Below are positions 1 through 15,000 of a stretch of 64,000 bases of DNA, piece after piece; positions within the stretch are counted from its first letter, which is position 1, and the number at the start of each line of letters is the position of its first letter. The DNA comes from Chloracidobacterium sp. Lineage in GTDB: Bacteria; Acidobacteriota; Blastocatellia; Pyrinomonadales; Pyrinomonadaceae. A program made the translations under genes and the position numbers. The notes below the pieces were generated by a model. It saw only the letters and a program-made list of their open reading frames with translations, was not told the DNA's origin and did no database searches. The stretch spans positions 750,520 to 814,519 of the forward strand of contig JADJJY010000002.1 of NCBI GenBank assembly GCA_016706275.1. Direction: 5' to 3'.

Positions 1-3000
1 CCTGCAATGTCATTGGCATTGTTCTCAGCCTGATACCACGCAACCATTCCTGACGGCGGCGGTGTGCAATCGTCATTGAGGATCGTTCCCCGCGGAGTGC
101 TGCCAAATACAACCGGCGGCGGACCAGACAATTCGATGCCGAATGTTTCGTCCGGTTCGAGTAATGTGTCGCCGCATACCTTAATGGTTATGGTCTTAGT
201 CGTATCTGACGGAGCAAAGACGAGCGAGCCCGACTGATTCTCATAGTCTATGCCGGCACCGCACGCTGCACCGCCAATTGCGCTACCTGTCGTTGCGGTC
301 GTGTAATTAACCGTAAACTGCTGAGTCGTCTGGCCGGTTTTCGTAACAGTGAAAACAAAGTCGGTCGTTCCGCTGTCCGTCTCAACCTGCGAAACGTTAT
401 CGATCGTAAATGTCGGATCAGGATCGTCATTTGGTATGGTGCCGATCGCGTGTCCATCATTGATCGTTGCATTTACCGGCGTATCGAGATCCATAAAGAA
501 GGTCTCTTCCGGCTCGTTGACCGTATCCGGCAGGATCGGCACATTAATGAACTGCGTCGTACCGGACGAATTGAACGTCAGTGTTCCACTGGTCGCGGTA
601 TAATCTGAGCCCGCGATCGCCGTATTGTCCGACGTCTGGTAGTGTACCGTCACAGGGAAGACCTCCGAAGCACCAGTCAATGAAACCGGGAAACCGATTC
701 CCACTAATGAATTAGCTCCCGTAAACGTGTAGTCCCCGATATTGAGCACAGGGGCAGCATCAGCATCAGGATCGATCGTGAGGACGGCCGAAAGAGGCGT
801 ACCCGGCGTTGTTGCCGGAGCCGTCGCGACATTAGAAACCGCAAGGTTGACCGTCTCGGCGACCTCAAAGATATTGTCGTCGTGGATCGGAATGTTGACG
901 ACCTTACTTACCTCGCCGATGGCAAACGTCACGCCCGTGAGGCTGACGGCGTCATAGTCAGCCGTAGCTCCCGCAGTCGCCGTTCCGGCACTGGTCGCAA
1001 AGTTAAATGTCGCAGTCGTGTCATGAGCACCGACACGGGTTACCGTGATCGGAGCATTAACGTTGCCTTCGGTGACCGAGTAGGCGTTCGAGCTGAACTG
1101 TACCGTGCTGGTGTGGCACTTGCCGCCGCCGCTTGCCGAGGCAAGTGCTGCGATCGCAGGTGCGTCCAGAGCACGGTCGAATACCTCGACCTCATCGATC
1201 AGACCATTGAACGAGTTGTCGCCGGCTGGGCGTCCTCCCAATGTCAATGGCAATGCTGAACTACGCAGATTACCACCAGTTGTAGGAGTAGAGAAAACCT
1301 GCGTACCATTGGCGTAAATTCTGAGTTTGTCCCCAACGCCGTTGGCGTCGTAGGTCATCGCTAGATGAGTCCATGTGTTGACCGGCATCGCAAAGCCTGT
1401 ATCAAACTGCTGGTTGCTCGGCCCAGTCGTAGTCCCAATAATAACTACAAGATTGCCGCCAATGTTGAGCAAAACGTAGGGGTGATCTGACGGTGCCGTT
1501 CTGCCAAAATAGTATGCAGTTGCATTACTTCGCGGATAGACCCATCCATCCATCGTCATCTGGGCTCCTGTGATATTGAGGCTGCCGGTGCCGCTTGCTG
1601 TTACACGTTTCGTTCCGTCAAAGTCGAACGCCTGTCCAACCTTGCCCGTAGCGTACGCCGGTGTTCCCGTCCATGCGCCGGTATTGATACCAACTATGTC
1701 ATCGGCATTATTCTCACCCGAATACCAACTGAGCATATTCGGAGGCATCGGCGTGCATTCGTCATTTAGGATCGTGCCGACACCGGTGCCGTCAGAGATA
1801 TTCGCGTTGGTGACGCTCGTTAGGAGCACGTTGAACGTCTCATCCGGCTCGAGCGTTGTATCGCCGTTGATCGTCACGGTAAACGTCTGCGTATCGGTCG
1901 TTAGCGAGGCCGGGAATGTAAGGTTGCCCGAGGTCGCCACATAATCGTTATCTGCGGTCGTTGCGGTTCCATTCTGAGTCGCAAAATTGACCGTGGACGA
2001 AAGCGTGGTCGCACCTGTCTTAGTGACGGTAAACGTCGCGGTCGTCGTACCGCCATTGGTCTCAACAACTGAAACATCATTGATCGAGTAGCTCGGTGCC
2101 GGATCGCCGCTAGTTATCGTAGCCGTTCCCTGGCTGTCTGAAATTGTCGCATTGACAGGCAATGTAAGATTGACGACGAAGGTTTCAGGAAGCTCCTGAG
2201 TAGTATCTTCGAGCACGGAGATCGGAATATTCTTGGTCGTTTCACCTATTCCAAAGGTCAGGTCGCCCTCAACCGCCGTATAGTCAGAACCTGCAGTTGC
2301 ACTGCCGTCAGCTGATTTATAATGGACCGTGACCGGATATGCCTCGGTTGCTCCCGTCAGCGTAACCGTAAAGCCCGCCGCAGCGAGATTGTCCCCGCCA
2401 AGTGTCGGGTCATCGATCGACAACGTCGGGGCGTTAGCCACATCGTTGTCCGTTATACTCACCACGGTCGTTCCTTGCGGGCCTACAAACGCCCCGCCGG
2501 TCGGACTCGTCAATGCAACATTGATCGTCTCGGTCAGCTCATAGATGGTGTCATTATTGATCGGGATCTGAATGGTCTGATCCGTCGTGTTGCCGTCAGC
2601 AAAACTAACGGTCTGACTCGTCGCCGTGTAATCGTTGGTGCCGGTCGTAGCTGTACCATTGCTGGTATTAAAGCTCGCCGAGACCGCACCCTTGCTGCCA
2701 TCCGTACGTTTTACAACGACGTTGGCATTGACGCCATTTTCACCAACGGTGTATGTCGGTGCACTAAACTGGATCAGTCCCGCTTTGCACTTGCCAAAGC
2801 TGCCAACACCCGCAAGCGTTGCGATCTCAGTTGAACTAAGAGCACGATTGAATACCTCAACCTCATCCACAGCACCATTAAATCGCAGACCGGTTGAGCG
2901 TCCACCGATCCCGAATGGCTGCCCGGAATCCGTGATATTACCTGTCTTAGGGGTGGAACCAACCTCTACGCCGTTCATATAAAGGCGCATCATTGATCCA

Positions 3001-6000
3001 TCGTAGGTAAGAGCAATATGTGTCCACACCCCTACTTGGGGGCCGCTTGGTGCGTTTACGGTGGCCTCGAGCCCGTTTGTCTTAATTATCGCTGACAGCT
3101 TATTCCCATTCTGGTTTAATAAGAGGTAATCATTACCGAACGACACCGAACGACCGAAATAGACAGCATCGCCAACGCTTGTCGGTCGGACCCACCCGTC
3201 CATCGTCATCTGATTTCCGTTAATGTTCAGTGGCCCCGAAGTCGCCGTGGCCATGGCGTAACCTGATCCAGTGAAATTAAATGCTCTACCGACTAGGCCA
3301 CCGGTGAATCCCACGGTTCCAGATGGAGCACCTGTCTCAAATGTCGGGCCTGCGATGTCGTTGTAGTTATCTTCACCGCCATACCACGCGATCATATTCG
3401 CCGGTGGTGTTGCACAGTCGTCATTGACGATCGTGCCGAGGCCGTCGGCATCTGCGATAGTCGCGTTTGTTGCGTTACTGAGACGGACCGTAAATGTCTC
3501 GTCCGGCTCGCCCGTGGTATCACCGTTGACCTGAACCGTCACCTGTTGCGTATCCGTTGTTGTTGACGGTGCAAAGGTAAGCGTCATCGCGCTGATCGCC
3601 GCAAAATCTAACGGCGATGTCGCCGTGCCACTCACGGTATTGTATTCAACGGTTGCACTTATGCCAGATGACCCTGTCTTTGTCACCGTAAAGACGAAAT
3701 TAGTTATTCCCGAATCGCCCTCTGCGAGCGAAACATCACTGATCGTGAACGATGGAGCTACACCAATATTGAGCGTCGTCGAAGCCGTATTCGTCTGGCC
3801 GAAGGTATCGGTCACCGTCAAAGCAACGGTATGGCTGCCCGCTCCAAGTGCCGCGATCTGTGCCCAAGAGAGGCTCGGGCTAACGCCGGTTGTCGTCACG
3901 GCACCTGCATCTATCGACCATGCATAACTAAAAATTGAATCCCCGCAACCCGAATTTGGATCCGTTGAGCCGCTACCGTTCAAAACAACTCCGTTACCGT
4001 AAATTGTGCTATAAGGGCCGCCCGGCACCGAGACCGGCGGCTGATTGCCTTGGTTTACGGTTACCTGATGGGTAATGAAATCGGTTTTGGCCGGAACGTT
4101 GTTGTCCGTGACCGTCAATTTCGCCGTGTAGTTTCCGTACGCGGCATACGCGTGCGTCGCGTTTACACCGGTACCAAAGTTACCGTCGCCAAAGTCCCAA
4201 TTGTACGCAACGATCGCGCGGTCAACCGATCTGCCGTGCGTTGAGCCAGAGCCGTCAAAACTGACCACCTGACTGCATGCCGACGGATTAGGCGATGCCG
4301 TAAAGCCAGCAAATGGACGGTTGTCATAGATCGAAAGTGTGGTCGATGCGGTGTTCGGGTTCCCAAAAGTATCCGTCACAGTCAGTGCGACCGAGTGGAT
4401 TCCAATACCGAGCGAGTTAATTTGCGCTGATGAAAGCGAAGGAGTCGCAGTCGTAAGCAATATTACGCCAGAATCGATCGACCACGCATAACTAACGATA
4501 GAATCGCCGCAACCCGCGTTCGGATCGGACGAACCGCTGCCATTCAACGAGAATCCCGAGCCGAGATCTGCCAAATACGGGCCGCCCGGCGCCGAAACCG
4601 GCGGCAGATTGCCTAGACTCACAGAGACATTCACAGTTTCGGTGTCGGTCTGGCCTATATCATCGGTGACGGTTAGAACCACACTGTAAGGGCCATATTG
4701 AGAATATGCATGTGAGGTGCTGATGCCCGCCCCGGTACCTGTATCACCAAAATCCCACGAATAACTTACGATCGACCTTCCGGGTCCGGCGGTTGAGGTT
4801 GCTCCGTCAAAGCTGACGTTCTGGCTGCAAGCGGTCGGATTTGGATTGGCTGTAAAGGCTGCTGTCGGCGGTTGCAGCACCATCGTGATATTTGCACACG
4901 TCTGCTCATTGTCAACATTGGCACAGCCAGTGCCGTTGACAGGGCTTGTAGATAGGAACGTTGAGCTCGCCGTGCCCGCCGTTATCGTACCGCTCGTCGG
5001 GCTCATCGTGCCGTTGGTCGCGGTCCACAAAGAGACCACCGCTATATCGGGCAGTGGACCGCCCAACGGCGTTGCAGCCGCTGAGTTTTTGGTCATATCG
5101 GCCGTTATGGTCGAGTTCCCGCCTACGCCAACTGTGGCCGGCGAAGCGCTCGTTCCCAATACCAGCCATGGCGTATAAGCCGTTAGCCCTACCGCTTCGT
5201 CGCACCCGTTGGTATTGCCCGGAGCAGGGCCTTCGTTACATCCCCACCAGTTGTTCTGGACGTTAACAGTCTCGTTAGCCGTAAGGGCGTCGCCTTCCTT
5301 GCGGACGCGTGTATTGCTCTCAGATTCTACGAGAACCGGCCGCGGCCCCGTAGCTCCCATAAACACACCGTCACCATTCCCGGTAATGCGATTATGGTGG
5401 ATGCTCATGTTCGCGGTTCCGGTACCCGGTGCAAACACTATGCCGACGACGGTGTTATTGGTGATCGTCGAACCAGTGACGGTCACGTTTGGCGAACTTG
5501 GGCCAAACGCATCCTGCGTGCCGAGGCCGTTAGCGTTGCCGCTGATGTTGTTCCCTGTGATCGTCACCGTCGGCGAAGCGGGTTCACCGACCATTACCAT
5601 TGCAATGCCGGTGGTGTTTCCTGTGATGGTGTTGCCGGAGATGTTCGCGGTCGAGTTCGGGTCGCCCCAAACGCTGATCGCTGCCGAATCCGAATTATCA
5701 ACCATTGCAACGCCAAGGTTACCGGTGATGGTATTGCCCGAGATGGTGTAATTAGCTCCGTACTCGATATCAAATGCGTAATCGAGCCAGTTGCCTGCGC
5801 CCTTACCTGTATAGGTATTGCCGCTGATCGTTCCCGTTGCAGTATTTCCGCTTCCTGAACCGGCCAGTACGCCAAAGCGTCCCATGCCGTTAAATGTCGA
5901 GTTGGTTACGTTCACCACTCCAAGGTCGGTAAACACGCCGCCGCCTCGGTACGCTGGGCCGCTTTCCTCGAATTTGATATTGAGGAAAGCTACGTTGTTA

Positions 6001-9000
6001 ACGGTCCCGCTGCCATGGTAACGAAGAGCGTGCCAGACCAATCTATTTGTACCGTCCAGCGTAACGCCGCTGATATTAAATGTACGCGTCGCATCGATCA
6101 GGAACCAACCCGTCAGATCGCCGCTGTTGCCCGTGTCGCCCGCCGGTTTGATGATGGTGGTCGCGCGGTCCGCTCCAACGAGCGCGACATCCTTACTGAT
6201 AACGATCTGTCCGGTTTCTGTATATGTTCCTGCCGCGACGTTGACTGTGCCGCCAGCCGCGACACCGCTGATACCGCCGGCAACAGTAGCAAACGAATCA
6301 CAGCCAAACTGCGTTGCGGGGCCGCCACCGTCAGGATCTGTGCCGATCGTTGTGCCGATCCAGTTATCGTCAACATAGGTTACGCTCGGCGGCGTACAAG
6401 CAATATCATCATTTGTGATCGTACCAAGGCCCTCGTTGTCGGTAAATGTACCACCGTTTGTGGCTGAGGCAAGTACCACGGAAAATGTCTCGTCCGTTTC
6501 ATAGGTTGTATCGCCGTTGACGTAGACGGTGACCTGTTTGGTCGTATCGGTCGGGCCGAAAGTAACCTCATCTGGAACCGATACCGTAAGTGCCGGGCGA
6601 AGCGGGCCGCCGCCGCAAGTTCCGATCGCAGCAAAGTCATCCGGTGCCGAGGCAGTACCGTCGCACGTATTAAACGTGACGGTCGTCGGTTGGCCATTGC
6701 CGCCGGTCTTTGTGATCGTAAAGGTAAATGCTGTCTGCCCCGCATCACCCTCGTTTGCCGTTACATTATTGATCGCAAATGAGATCGGTATATTTAACGG
6801 CGTCGAGTCGCTACCGGTGTTATTCGTCAGATTAACATCGGCACCATGAGTGCCGTCGTCGGCAATCGTAGCCGTATTATCGATCTGCGTTGCACCGCCA
6901 CTAATAGGCTCCTCAACAGTGACAGCGAACGCAGCGCTACTGCCCGCTCCACTGGCCAAAGAGCCGATCGGCAATGTACAAGTGCTGCCGGCGTCGACGT
7001 CAGCACAGACCCAAGCAGGATCGCTTAGACCTGCGTTGAACGTCGAGTGGGCCGGAACCGTTTCGGTCAGTACAACACCGGTCATGTATGCGGTGCCGTT
7101 GTTTGCGTAGTTCAGCGTATAGGCAACTGTCCCGCCGGGAGCAACGGTTGCCCCACCGTCGTTCTTGGTGACCGCAATATCCACGACCGGAGCAACACAA
7201 TCGCTGAGCAACACCGACACGTTGGCCGAGCCAAAGTTTGCAACGGCGAGATCCGGTTTACCGTCGAGATCAAAATCGCCCACGGCGACCGATCTTGCAT
7301 TATCGCCGGTACCGAAAATGGTCTGCGGTCCAAATGCACCTGTGCCGTCACCCAACATCACAGAAACATTAGGAGTCGAAGCGATAAAGTTCGTCACTAC
7401 CAGATCCGGATTGCCATCCAGGTTTAGATCGCTGATCGCAACGCCGGTTGGGTTGGTCCCTACGTCGGTGTTCGTCGCTGCGGCGAAGCCGCCTATTCCG
7501 TCGCCCAGCAAAACTGAGGCTCCGAGAACTGCGGTCGTCGTGACAACGATGTCAGCCTTGCCATCGTGGTTGAGATCGTCCACCGCCAGCGATTGCGGCA
7601 CTGTGCCAACACCAAAATTCGCCGCCGCCGCAAATCCGCCGACTCCATTGCCGATCAATACTGAAACATTGTTCGAACCGTTATTTGCCGTCACAAGGTC
7701 GGCATTGCCATCGTTGTTAAAGTCACCGGCCGAGGCCGCGATCGGGTTGTCGCCAACCGCAAATGTCGTTCCCGCTGCAAAGCCGCCGATGCCGTTACCG
7801 ATAAACACTGTGACGAAGTCATCCACGGCGTTCGCGACCGCCAGATCCGGCTTGCCGTCAAAATTAAAGTCCGCAACGACCACGCCAAATGGTGTATTTC
7901 CCGCTCCGAAACTCGTCGTCGAGCTAACGCCGCCCGAACCGTCACCAAATAGCACGGTAATGTTCGACGAAACATCATTCGCTGTCGCTATATCCGGATT
8001 ACCATCCAGGTTAAAATCAGCCACCGCGATCGAGTTTGGATGGTCGCCGACAGCAAAGTTTGCCGCCGCTCCAAATCCGCCCGAACCGTTACCGAGCAGC
8101 ACAGAAACATTATCCGAAACGCCGTTCGCGACAACCATGTCGGGTTTGCCGTCGAGATTAACGTCGGCCGTGACGACCGTATTTGGATTAGTTCCGACTG
8201 CATAATTAACCGCCGGATCAAACGAAGACTGTCCACACGTCGCACCCGGCGAGACCGTCAAGACAAACGTATCCGTCGCCACAGATCCGGGGCCAAAGGC
8301 ATTCACCGTTACCGTGTATGTTCCGGCCGGATGAGCATCCGTCACGGTCACAACTCCGGTCACCTGATTTATCTTCAACCCTCCGGCAAATGCACCGGCA
8401 TAACCGGTCCCTGCCGACACCGTCAGATTGGTCGCGTTTGCCGGCGGAGCCGACGGAGTGACCGTCGTGTTGCCCGCGAAAGCGACCGTTGTGTTTCCAT
8501 AGTCTCCCACCGTCGGGGCATCGACGATCAGCCAAGTATATGACTCCGGCGTCGGATCGACGTTGCCAGACGGATCCTTAGCACGAACCTGAAATGTGTG
8601 CGAGCCAAGACCTAAAACCGGGTAATTCTTTGGCGAAGTACACGCCGCAAAACTGCCGCCGTCAAGTGCGCATTCGAAGGTGATCGGCGACTGAGCCTCG
8701 GTTCTGGCCAGCGAGTCCGTACCGCTAAAAGTAAATGTCGCGCTCGTACTTGTCGTCGGATTGGCAGGCCGGCCGCTAAGATCGAGCGAAGTATCCGGCA
8801 AGTTGATATCGTTTTTATAAGCAAATACCGTCGAGCATCCCGAAACGTTCCCCGCCGCATCTGTCGCCGCCGCGTAGATATTTGTCGTCGAATTAGATGG
8901 GACCGTCACGCCGATGGCAAAGTTACCGCCCGTAGCGGTGCCGGCGGCGAGTAAGCCCGTCGTGCAATCACTGCTTGTATAGAGCTTGACAGTGCTTGCC

Positions 9001-12000
9001 GCCTCGGCCGTACCGTCAATGATCGGCGTTGTGGTGTTGCCCGGCGTCGGCGGCGTGCTGCCGGTAATGCTCGGGATCGCGGGCGCGTCTTTGTCTACTG
9101 TGTACACTTCGCCCGTAACCGGCAATGTCGTCGAAACACCCGGCGTCAGGCCGGTTGCGTTAACAAAATTCAATCCGAGCGTACCGCTGCCGCCGCCGGT
9201 ATTGACGCTAATGTTCCATTTAGTGTTCGGGGCCGTTCCCTGAGGATTGACGCTCGTGATCGAAGGCGTGGTCAATCCGCCGTTGACAAGCGCAAAATTA
9301 CTGGTGGACACACCGTCAACCAAAGCGGCAAACTCGATCGTCCAAATTACATCATTTAGATTCGTCGGATTCGGATGCGAACGCGTCAAGGACAAGACCG
9401 TCGTCGGTATCGGCGTACACACTGTTGCACCTGGGCCCGAAGTATAGCCCGGCGCGCATGGCGTTTGGCTTGTTGAACCGGGTGAGGGCACATAGAAATT
9501 CGCACTCGCTGGTGTACACGAGGCCTGGCCGGAGGCCGGTTGGTACGATCCCGCCGCGCAAGGCGTTCCGGCCACGGCCGACCCGGTTCCGCTGATAAAT
9601 GTACCGGCGGCGGCAGGATTACATGCGCTCGCTCCTTCGAGAGGCTGGAAAAAGCCCGCCGCGCATGGCGTTTGAGTTGCGGATCCGGCGATTGGCACGT
9701 ACGAACCGGCACTTGCCAGGAAACAAGATGTCTGGCCGGTATTTGGCTGGTAGCTGCCAATCGCGCATTTGGTCTGTAATTCCTGGCCCGCTGAACCTAC
9801 AAAGTAACCCATATCCGCGTCGATACAAGACGTCGCCGCTGTACCTGGCTGGTATTTACCCGGCTCGCAAGGCGTCTGAGCTATCTGAGCCGTACCGGAA
9901 ACGAAATGGCCCGGTGTAGCGTCGTTACAAGAGATCGCACCGGAATCTGGTTGGAAAGTGCCCGCCGCGCACGGCGTCTGGGATGTTTGTCCGAAAGTGG
10001 GAACGTAATAGCCGGGATCGGCGTCAACGCACGCACTACCGTTGAAATATTTGCCCGCAGGACACACCAGCGGGAACCAATTAACATTATGGCCCGCCTC
10101 AACAGAGTTGGTCGGGTTGACGAGTACGCCGGTGGTATTATCACTATCCTTGACGTTGACATAATTGACGGTGCGGGTTGTCGGAACCTGGATGTTCCAA
10201 TATGTCCCGTCGGTCGTTGAGCGGAGCGACAAAATATTGCCCGCTGTGCCGGTCAGGGTGAGCGAATTGGTCACCGTCGTCAGGCTGCCGGCTGTAAAGT
10301 TCATCTGCTGAGCCGCGGTGACCGCCTTGGTAAAGTTGTAAAACGTAGTATCGCCGGTGACGGTCTGGCCTGTGTCGCCGTTAAATGCCACTGTGCTTGT
10401 ACCCGCGTTGAACGTACCCGCATTGCTCCAGTTGCCGCGGACGTTGACCTGATTGTTATTCGGCGAGAATTGCCCGCCGCTCGCCATGACAAAATTGCCG
10501 TTAAGCGCGGCGATCCTCGGTACACCGGCGTTTGTCATCGTCCAGCGTCCGTTGGCTCCGATCGTAGTGTCACCGGTGACGTTGACGGGGAAACCCGTTT
10601 GGAGCGTCGGGGTTCCGCCTCCGGCAACACCGATCGACAATGTTCCAGAAACCGTGAGCGGGCTGACGCTGATTCCTTCGACAAAGTTAAATGCTCCTGA
10701 CGTGCTTTCAAATTTTAGATTTCCGTAGGTTTTTCCACTGAGGACACATTGGGTGTTAATGCCACCGCCTCCGCGATAGATCATGGTACTTGCACTGTCA
10801 AAAGAAGCCTGGCTTAGGATCGTGGTGAGATCGAATAGGGTCTGCACCGAATTGTGGATAAATGTACCGGTCGCTCCGACCTCCCAAATGCCGAAAGACC
10901 CTCGAGTAATTTTTCCTTGGTTGAGCAATGTTCCGTTGACAACGAGGCTAACGGTCGGAACAGCAGTACTCAGCGCTAAGATGCCGCCGTCGTTCACCGT
11001 TACCTGTGCGCCGCTGTCGATGGTCGTTTCGTTGATCGTTACAGTAAGCGTTCCCGGTATCGTGACTGTGTGCGGGCTACGAACCGTGATCGTGTTGGCA
11101 TTGCTGTCCGGCGAAAGCGTCGCCGTTATTGCATCCGTAAAATCGCCCGTATGCGACGACTGCCAAGTAGCAGGTGCATCCCAGTTCCCGCTATCTAATG
11201 AGCGGAAATAGTCGGTCGCAAGCGTCGCGTCGGCACCTGTGCCGGTGAGCGAGATCGTCTGGCTGGTGGCGCCGGGCGACGCACACGTCACCGTTGCGTT
11301 GCGGGTTCCCAAAGCCGTTGGCGTGAACTTGACCGTCAACGTTCCGCTCGCCGAACCAGAGTTGTTGACATAACTGGCGCTGCTGCCGAAGTTGGTGCCA
11401 TCGCCCGAGAGACTATAGTCCGTCGTGGGCGAAACGTTGCACTGGACAACATCTGTCAGATCGCTGCCCGCGACAGACGATGTCTGTGTCGCGGCACTCG
11501 TCCCGACCGTCGTGCTGCCGTATGTCAGCGACGACTGTCCAAGCGTGATGGACGGCGGCGCAACATCGTCGTTGGTGATGGTCAAAACGGCGGTTGCCTG
11601 TGCACCGAGAATTGAACCCGTAGCGTTAGAAAGCGTTATGTTGACGTCTTCGTTAGTCTCCACCACCGCGTCGTTGCATATCACGATGTCAAAGGTCTTG
11701 GACGATTCAGCCGCCGCAAAGCTTAGCGTTCCGGTCGCCTCTTGGTAATCAGCTCCGCCGCTGCCGCAAGTCCCGACCGTCGTTCCGCCCGCCGCGCTCG
11801 TCGCGTATTGCACCGTTCCGGCATTACCGCTTCCGCCCGTGCGGGTTACGGTAACCGTCGCCGGAGTCACATTCTCCGCCGTAGTATATGTCGCCGCCGA
11901 CAACTGGAATGTCGTCACCTCATCCGCACCGATGTCGGGCGTTAAGGAGCGAGTGTCTTCGTCATAATCAACGGTGTTTGCGGCTATCGAAACGCCGAAG

Positions 12001-15000
12001 TTCTCCACCGGCGACGGCGAAAGCGGCGTTCGCTTGAGGTGCAGATCACTTGTCGCGATGTCAACGGTAGATTTGAACTGCGGGTCGACATTTTTAGAAT
12101 TTGCGTCTTTACCCGTCGTTGACTGCCAAGTTGCAAAGGTCCAGTCGGTGCCGGGAGTGTCCCCGAGACCTCCCGTCCGACCAAGCGTTGCCGCAGCCGC
12201 GGTAAATAGGTCGTTATTATCAGAGGTTAGCGCCGTATAAGTCGAATAAGCGCGGCCTATCGCAAAGCTCTTACCCGTGCTCGAACTTGTCTGCGTATTT
12301 AGCAGAATATTGTTACGAATATCAATAGTCGGGTTCGAATCGCCGACCGCCAATGCATATGACGGATTGGTGGCGGCTCCGCGCGTGCCGGTCATTGCGA
12401 CCGAGTTGGCATAGATCTGCGTCGTCGAACCTACACCGCCGCCCGCGACGATACCGGCTGAGAAATCTGATGGGGTCGCAGCCGAACGAACCTGCGAGAT
12501 CATATTATTCGAGATCAGGCTCGTGCCGGACGTAACCGTGTTCAGCACGATGCCAAATGCCGAATAGCCGGTCGCGTTCATCTGGGTGATGCCGTTGATG
12601 ATGTTTCCCGAAACATCCGCATTAATTACGTCGCTCCCAGTAAACGTAGTAACCGTATTGCTCGGGACCAAACCCAAAGCGATACCAAAAGCCGTGCCCG
12701 TTAAGGCTGTCTTGTCGATCGAGCCGATGTTGTTATGTGCGATCTTAATGCCGTCCTCAAAGTTGGCGAAGATGCCGCCTATGCCGATGTTATTCGGCGA
12801 AGCGGTATTTAGCAGATTCGAGTTAATGCGGTTGCCGGTGTTTTTTGTGACGGAGCTCAGGCCGCCGGAGTATATGCCGTATTGCGTTTTGCTGACGCTG
12901 TTGCTTTCAATGCGGTTACTAATGTTGGTGGCTGCGCTTGAGATACTGATGGTGCTGCTGCCCATGCCGATGCCGAGCAACGTCGTCGTGTTGCTGTTGC
13001 CGACAACGTTGAGATTGAGGATGCGGTTGCTGTTGGCGCCGTTTTGCAGCCAGATGACCGCTGACGAAGTGCCAGAGTTTGTATTCGTAATAGTCAGGCT
13101 GCGGTCGCCTGCTCCTAGAGCACCGAGCGATCCGTCAATTATCACGTCATCCGCGCCGTTGAGCGTTATCAGCCCGTTGGCGGACGAACCGGTGATGGTC
13201 CGTGCGGCTCCGGTCGGATACATCGTTACCTTTTTGCCGCTGGCGATCGTGTTGAGCGCATTGGTGCCAAGTTCGCCTGAGATATCTCCGGTGATCTCGA
13301 CCGTCAGGTCCGCGCTCAGGCCGAGTGCGTTGATAGCTTCGAACAAGCCGCCCGCGTTCGTGATCGAGGTGTAAGTACAACTGCTGCAAACGGCAACCGT
13401 GCCGCTCAGCGGGGCTTTGACAACGACCGTTCCGCCGATCTCGTCGTTGCCGGTAACGGTATCGCCGACAAGTTCGGCTTTTGCTTTGGTGGAGTGGGTT
13501 CCGGCAATGATCGCACCGGTTGATGGGAATGTTGCCGTCGCCGTCGCACCCGACGCTAGCGAAGCGATCGTCGTCGTCTGGTTATAAAGCACACTCGTAC
13601 AACCGGCGTCTGCGCAGATGCGGTAACGGACAGGAACGTTGGTCTGTGCCGCCGTCCCGTTATTTTTGAACGAAGCCTGCGGTGCAAAACCTGACGTAAG
13701 TTTCGTCGCTCCGCTAGTCGGATCAATGAAAGCCGTCGCCGCGATGTCGTTGGCCGCTGGGGTGGTGCCGTCTTGCTCATCTGCTCCTACATCATAAGTT
13801 GCGTTACCGCCGGGGCGGGTCTGGCCGTCAATATCCGTTGAGACGAATGCATTAAACGCTATGTCGCGGGCTGGCGACCCTGCGGCTATATGTAGATCCA
13901 CCGTCGCCGAAGTGCCTGTCGGCGTTGCAAATAACGGATCGCTGAACACGCTGTTGGTGTCTTTGCTAGTATTGGACTGCCAAAGCGCAAACGTGGAGCG
14001 ATCTGCTGTGCCATCGAAACCAAATACAAATCCAGTACCGCCGCTATTGAGGACGTTCTTGTCCGCCGTCATCGTAGTGAGCGCGGTAGAATTGTAAATA
14101 TAATGCTTGCCGGTTCCTGTTCCGTTGGAGCGTGCATTTACTGCAATATTATTTCGGAAATCCATAATATCGCTGGTAGTACGCTTAAAGCAGGCGGTGG
14201 CCGCCGATCCAGTGCTTACTCCGCCGCCGCCAATATAAATGCTGTTGTGATACCAGGTATTCGACGCAGTTGTCACTGTATCGCTGAGGATGCCGTCGAT
14301 CGCGATACTTGCAGACGTAAGGCTGGCGCCGGCGGAATCAATGCCGAGCCTGATCATATTATTCCGGTAATAAGCACCGCCATTAAACGTATAAATCCCG
14401 CGAATGATACCTGCCCCGCTACTCACTGCAGACAAACTATGGATAAAGTTCCGCTCTATTATGTTGGTGATGGAGTTGGAACTGTTACTTAAATAAATAC
14501 CGTAAACGTTAACTGCGGCTGTTGCATGTGTCTCGCTCAGAGAATGAATCGTGTTCTGTCCTACCGTCTGACCCGCAGTCGAGCCAGTCTGAAGTATTCC
14601 GATTACAGGAGCCGCGGTTCCGGTACCGGTGTGATTCGCCGAAGTCGTCATGTTGCGGACCGTGTTGCCAGTAATTGTATTGATGCCCGCGGTCGAAGTA
14701 ATTCCGACTAAAATATTGTTCGTGCTAGTGGCAGACGACGGAAGGTAATTATTAAGAACGTTAGCGATCGTATTTCCCGTAATGCTAACGGCGACGGTCG
14801 AGATTGTATTGTTGATCCCGCGAAAAATCTGATTTGTTGTACTCGTCGCTCCGGTATTAATGTTAATGCTATTTGCCGTCGTGGCACTGCCTATGGTGTT
14901 ACCACTAATAGTCATTGCTCCCGAAGAAGCAGTCGTTGCCGCAATTCCCTGAAAACCCTGTGAGATCGTACTGGCCCCAAAACTTATAGAGCCGATATTG

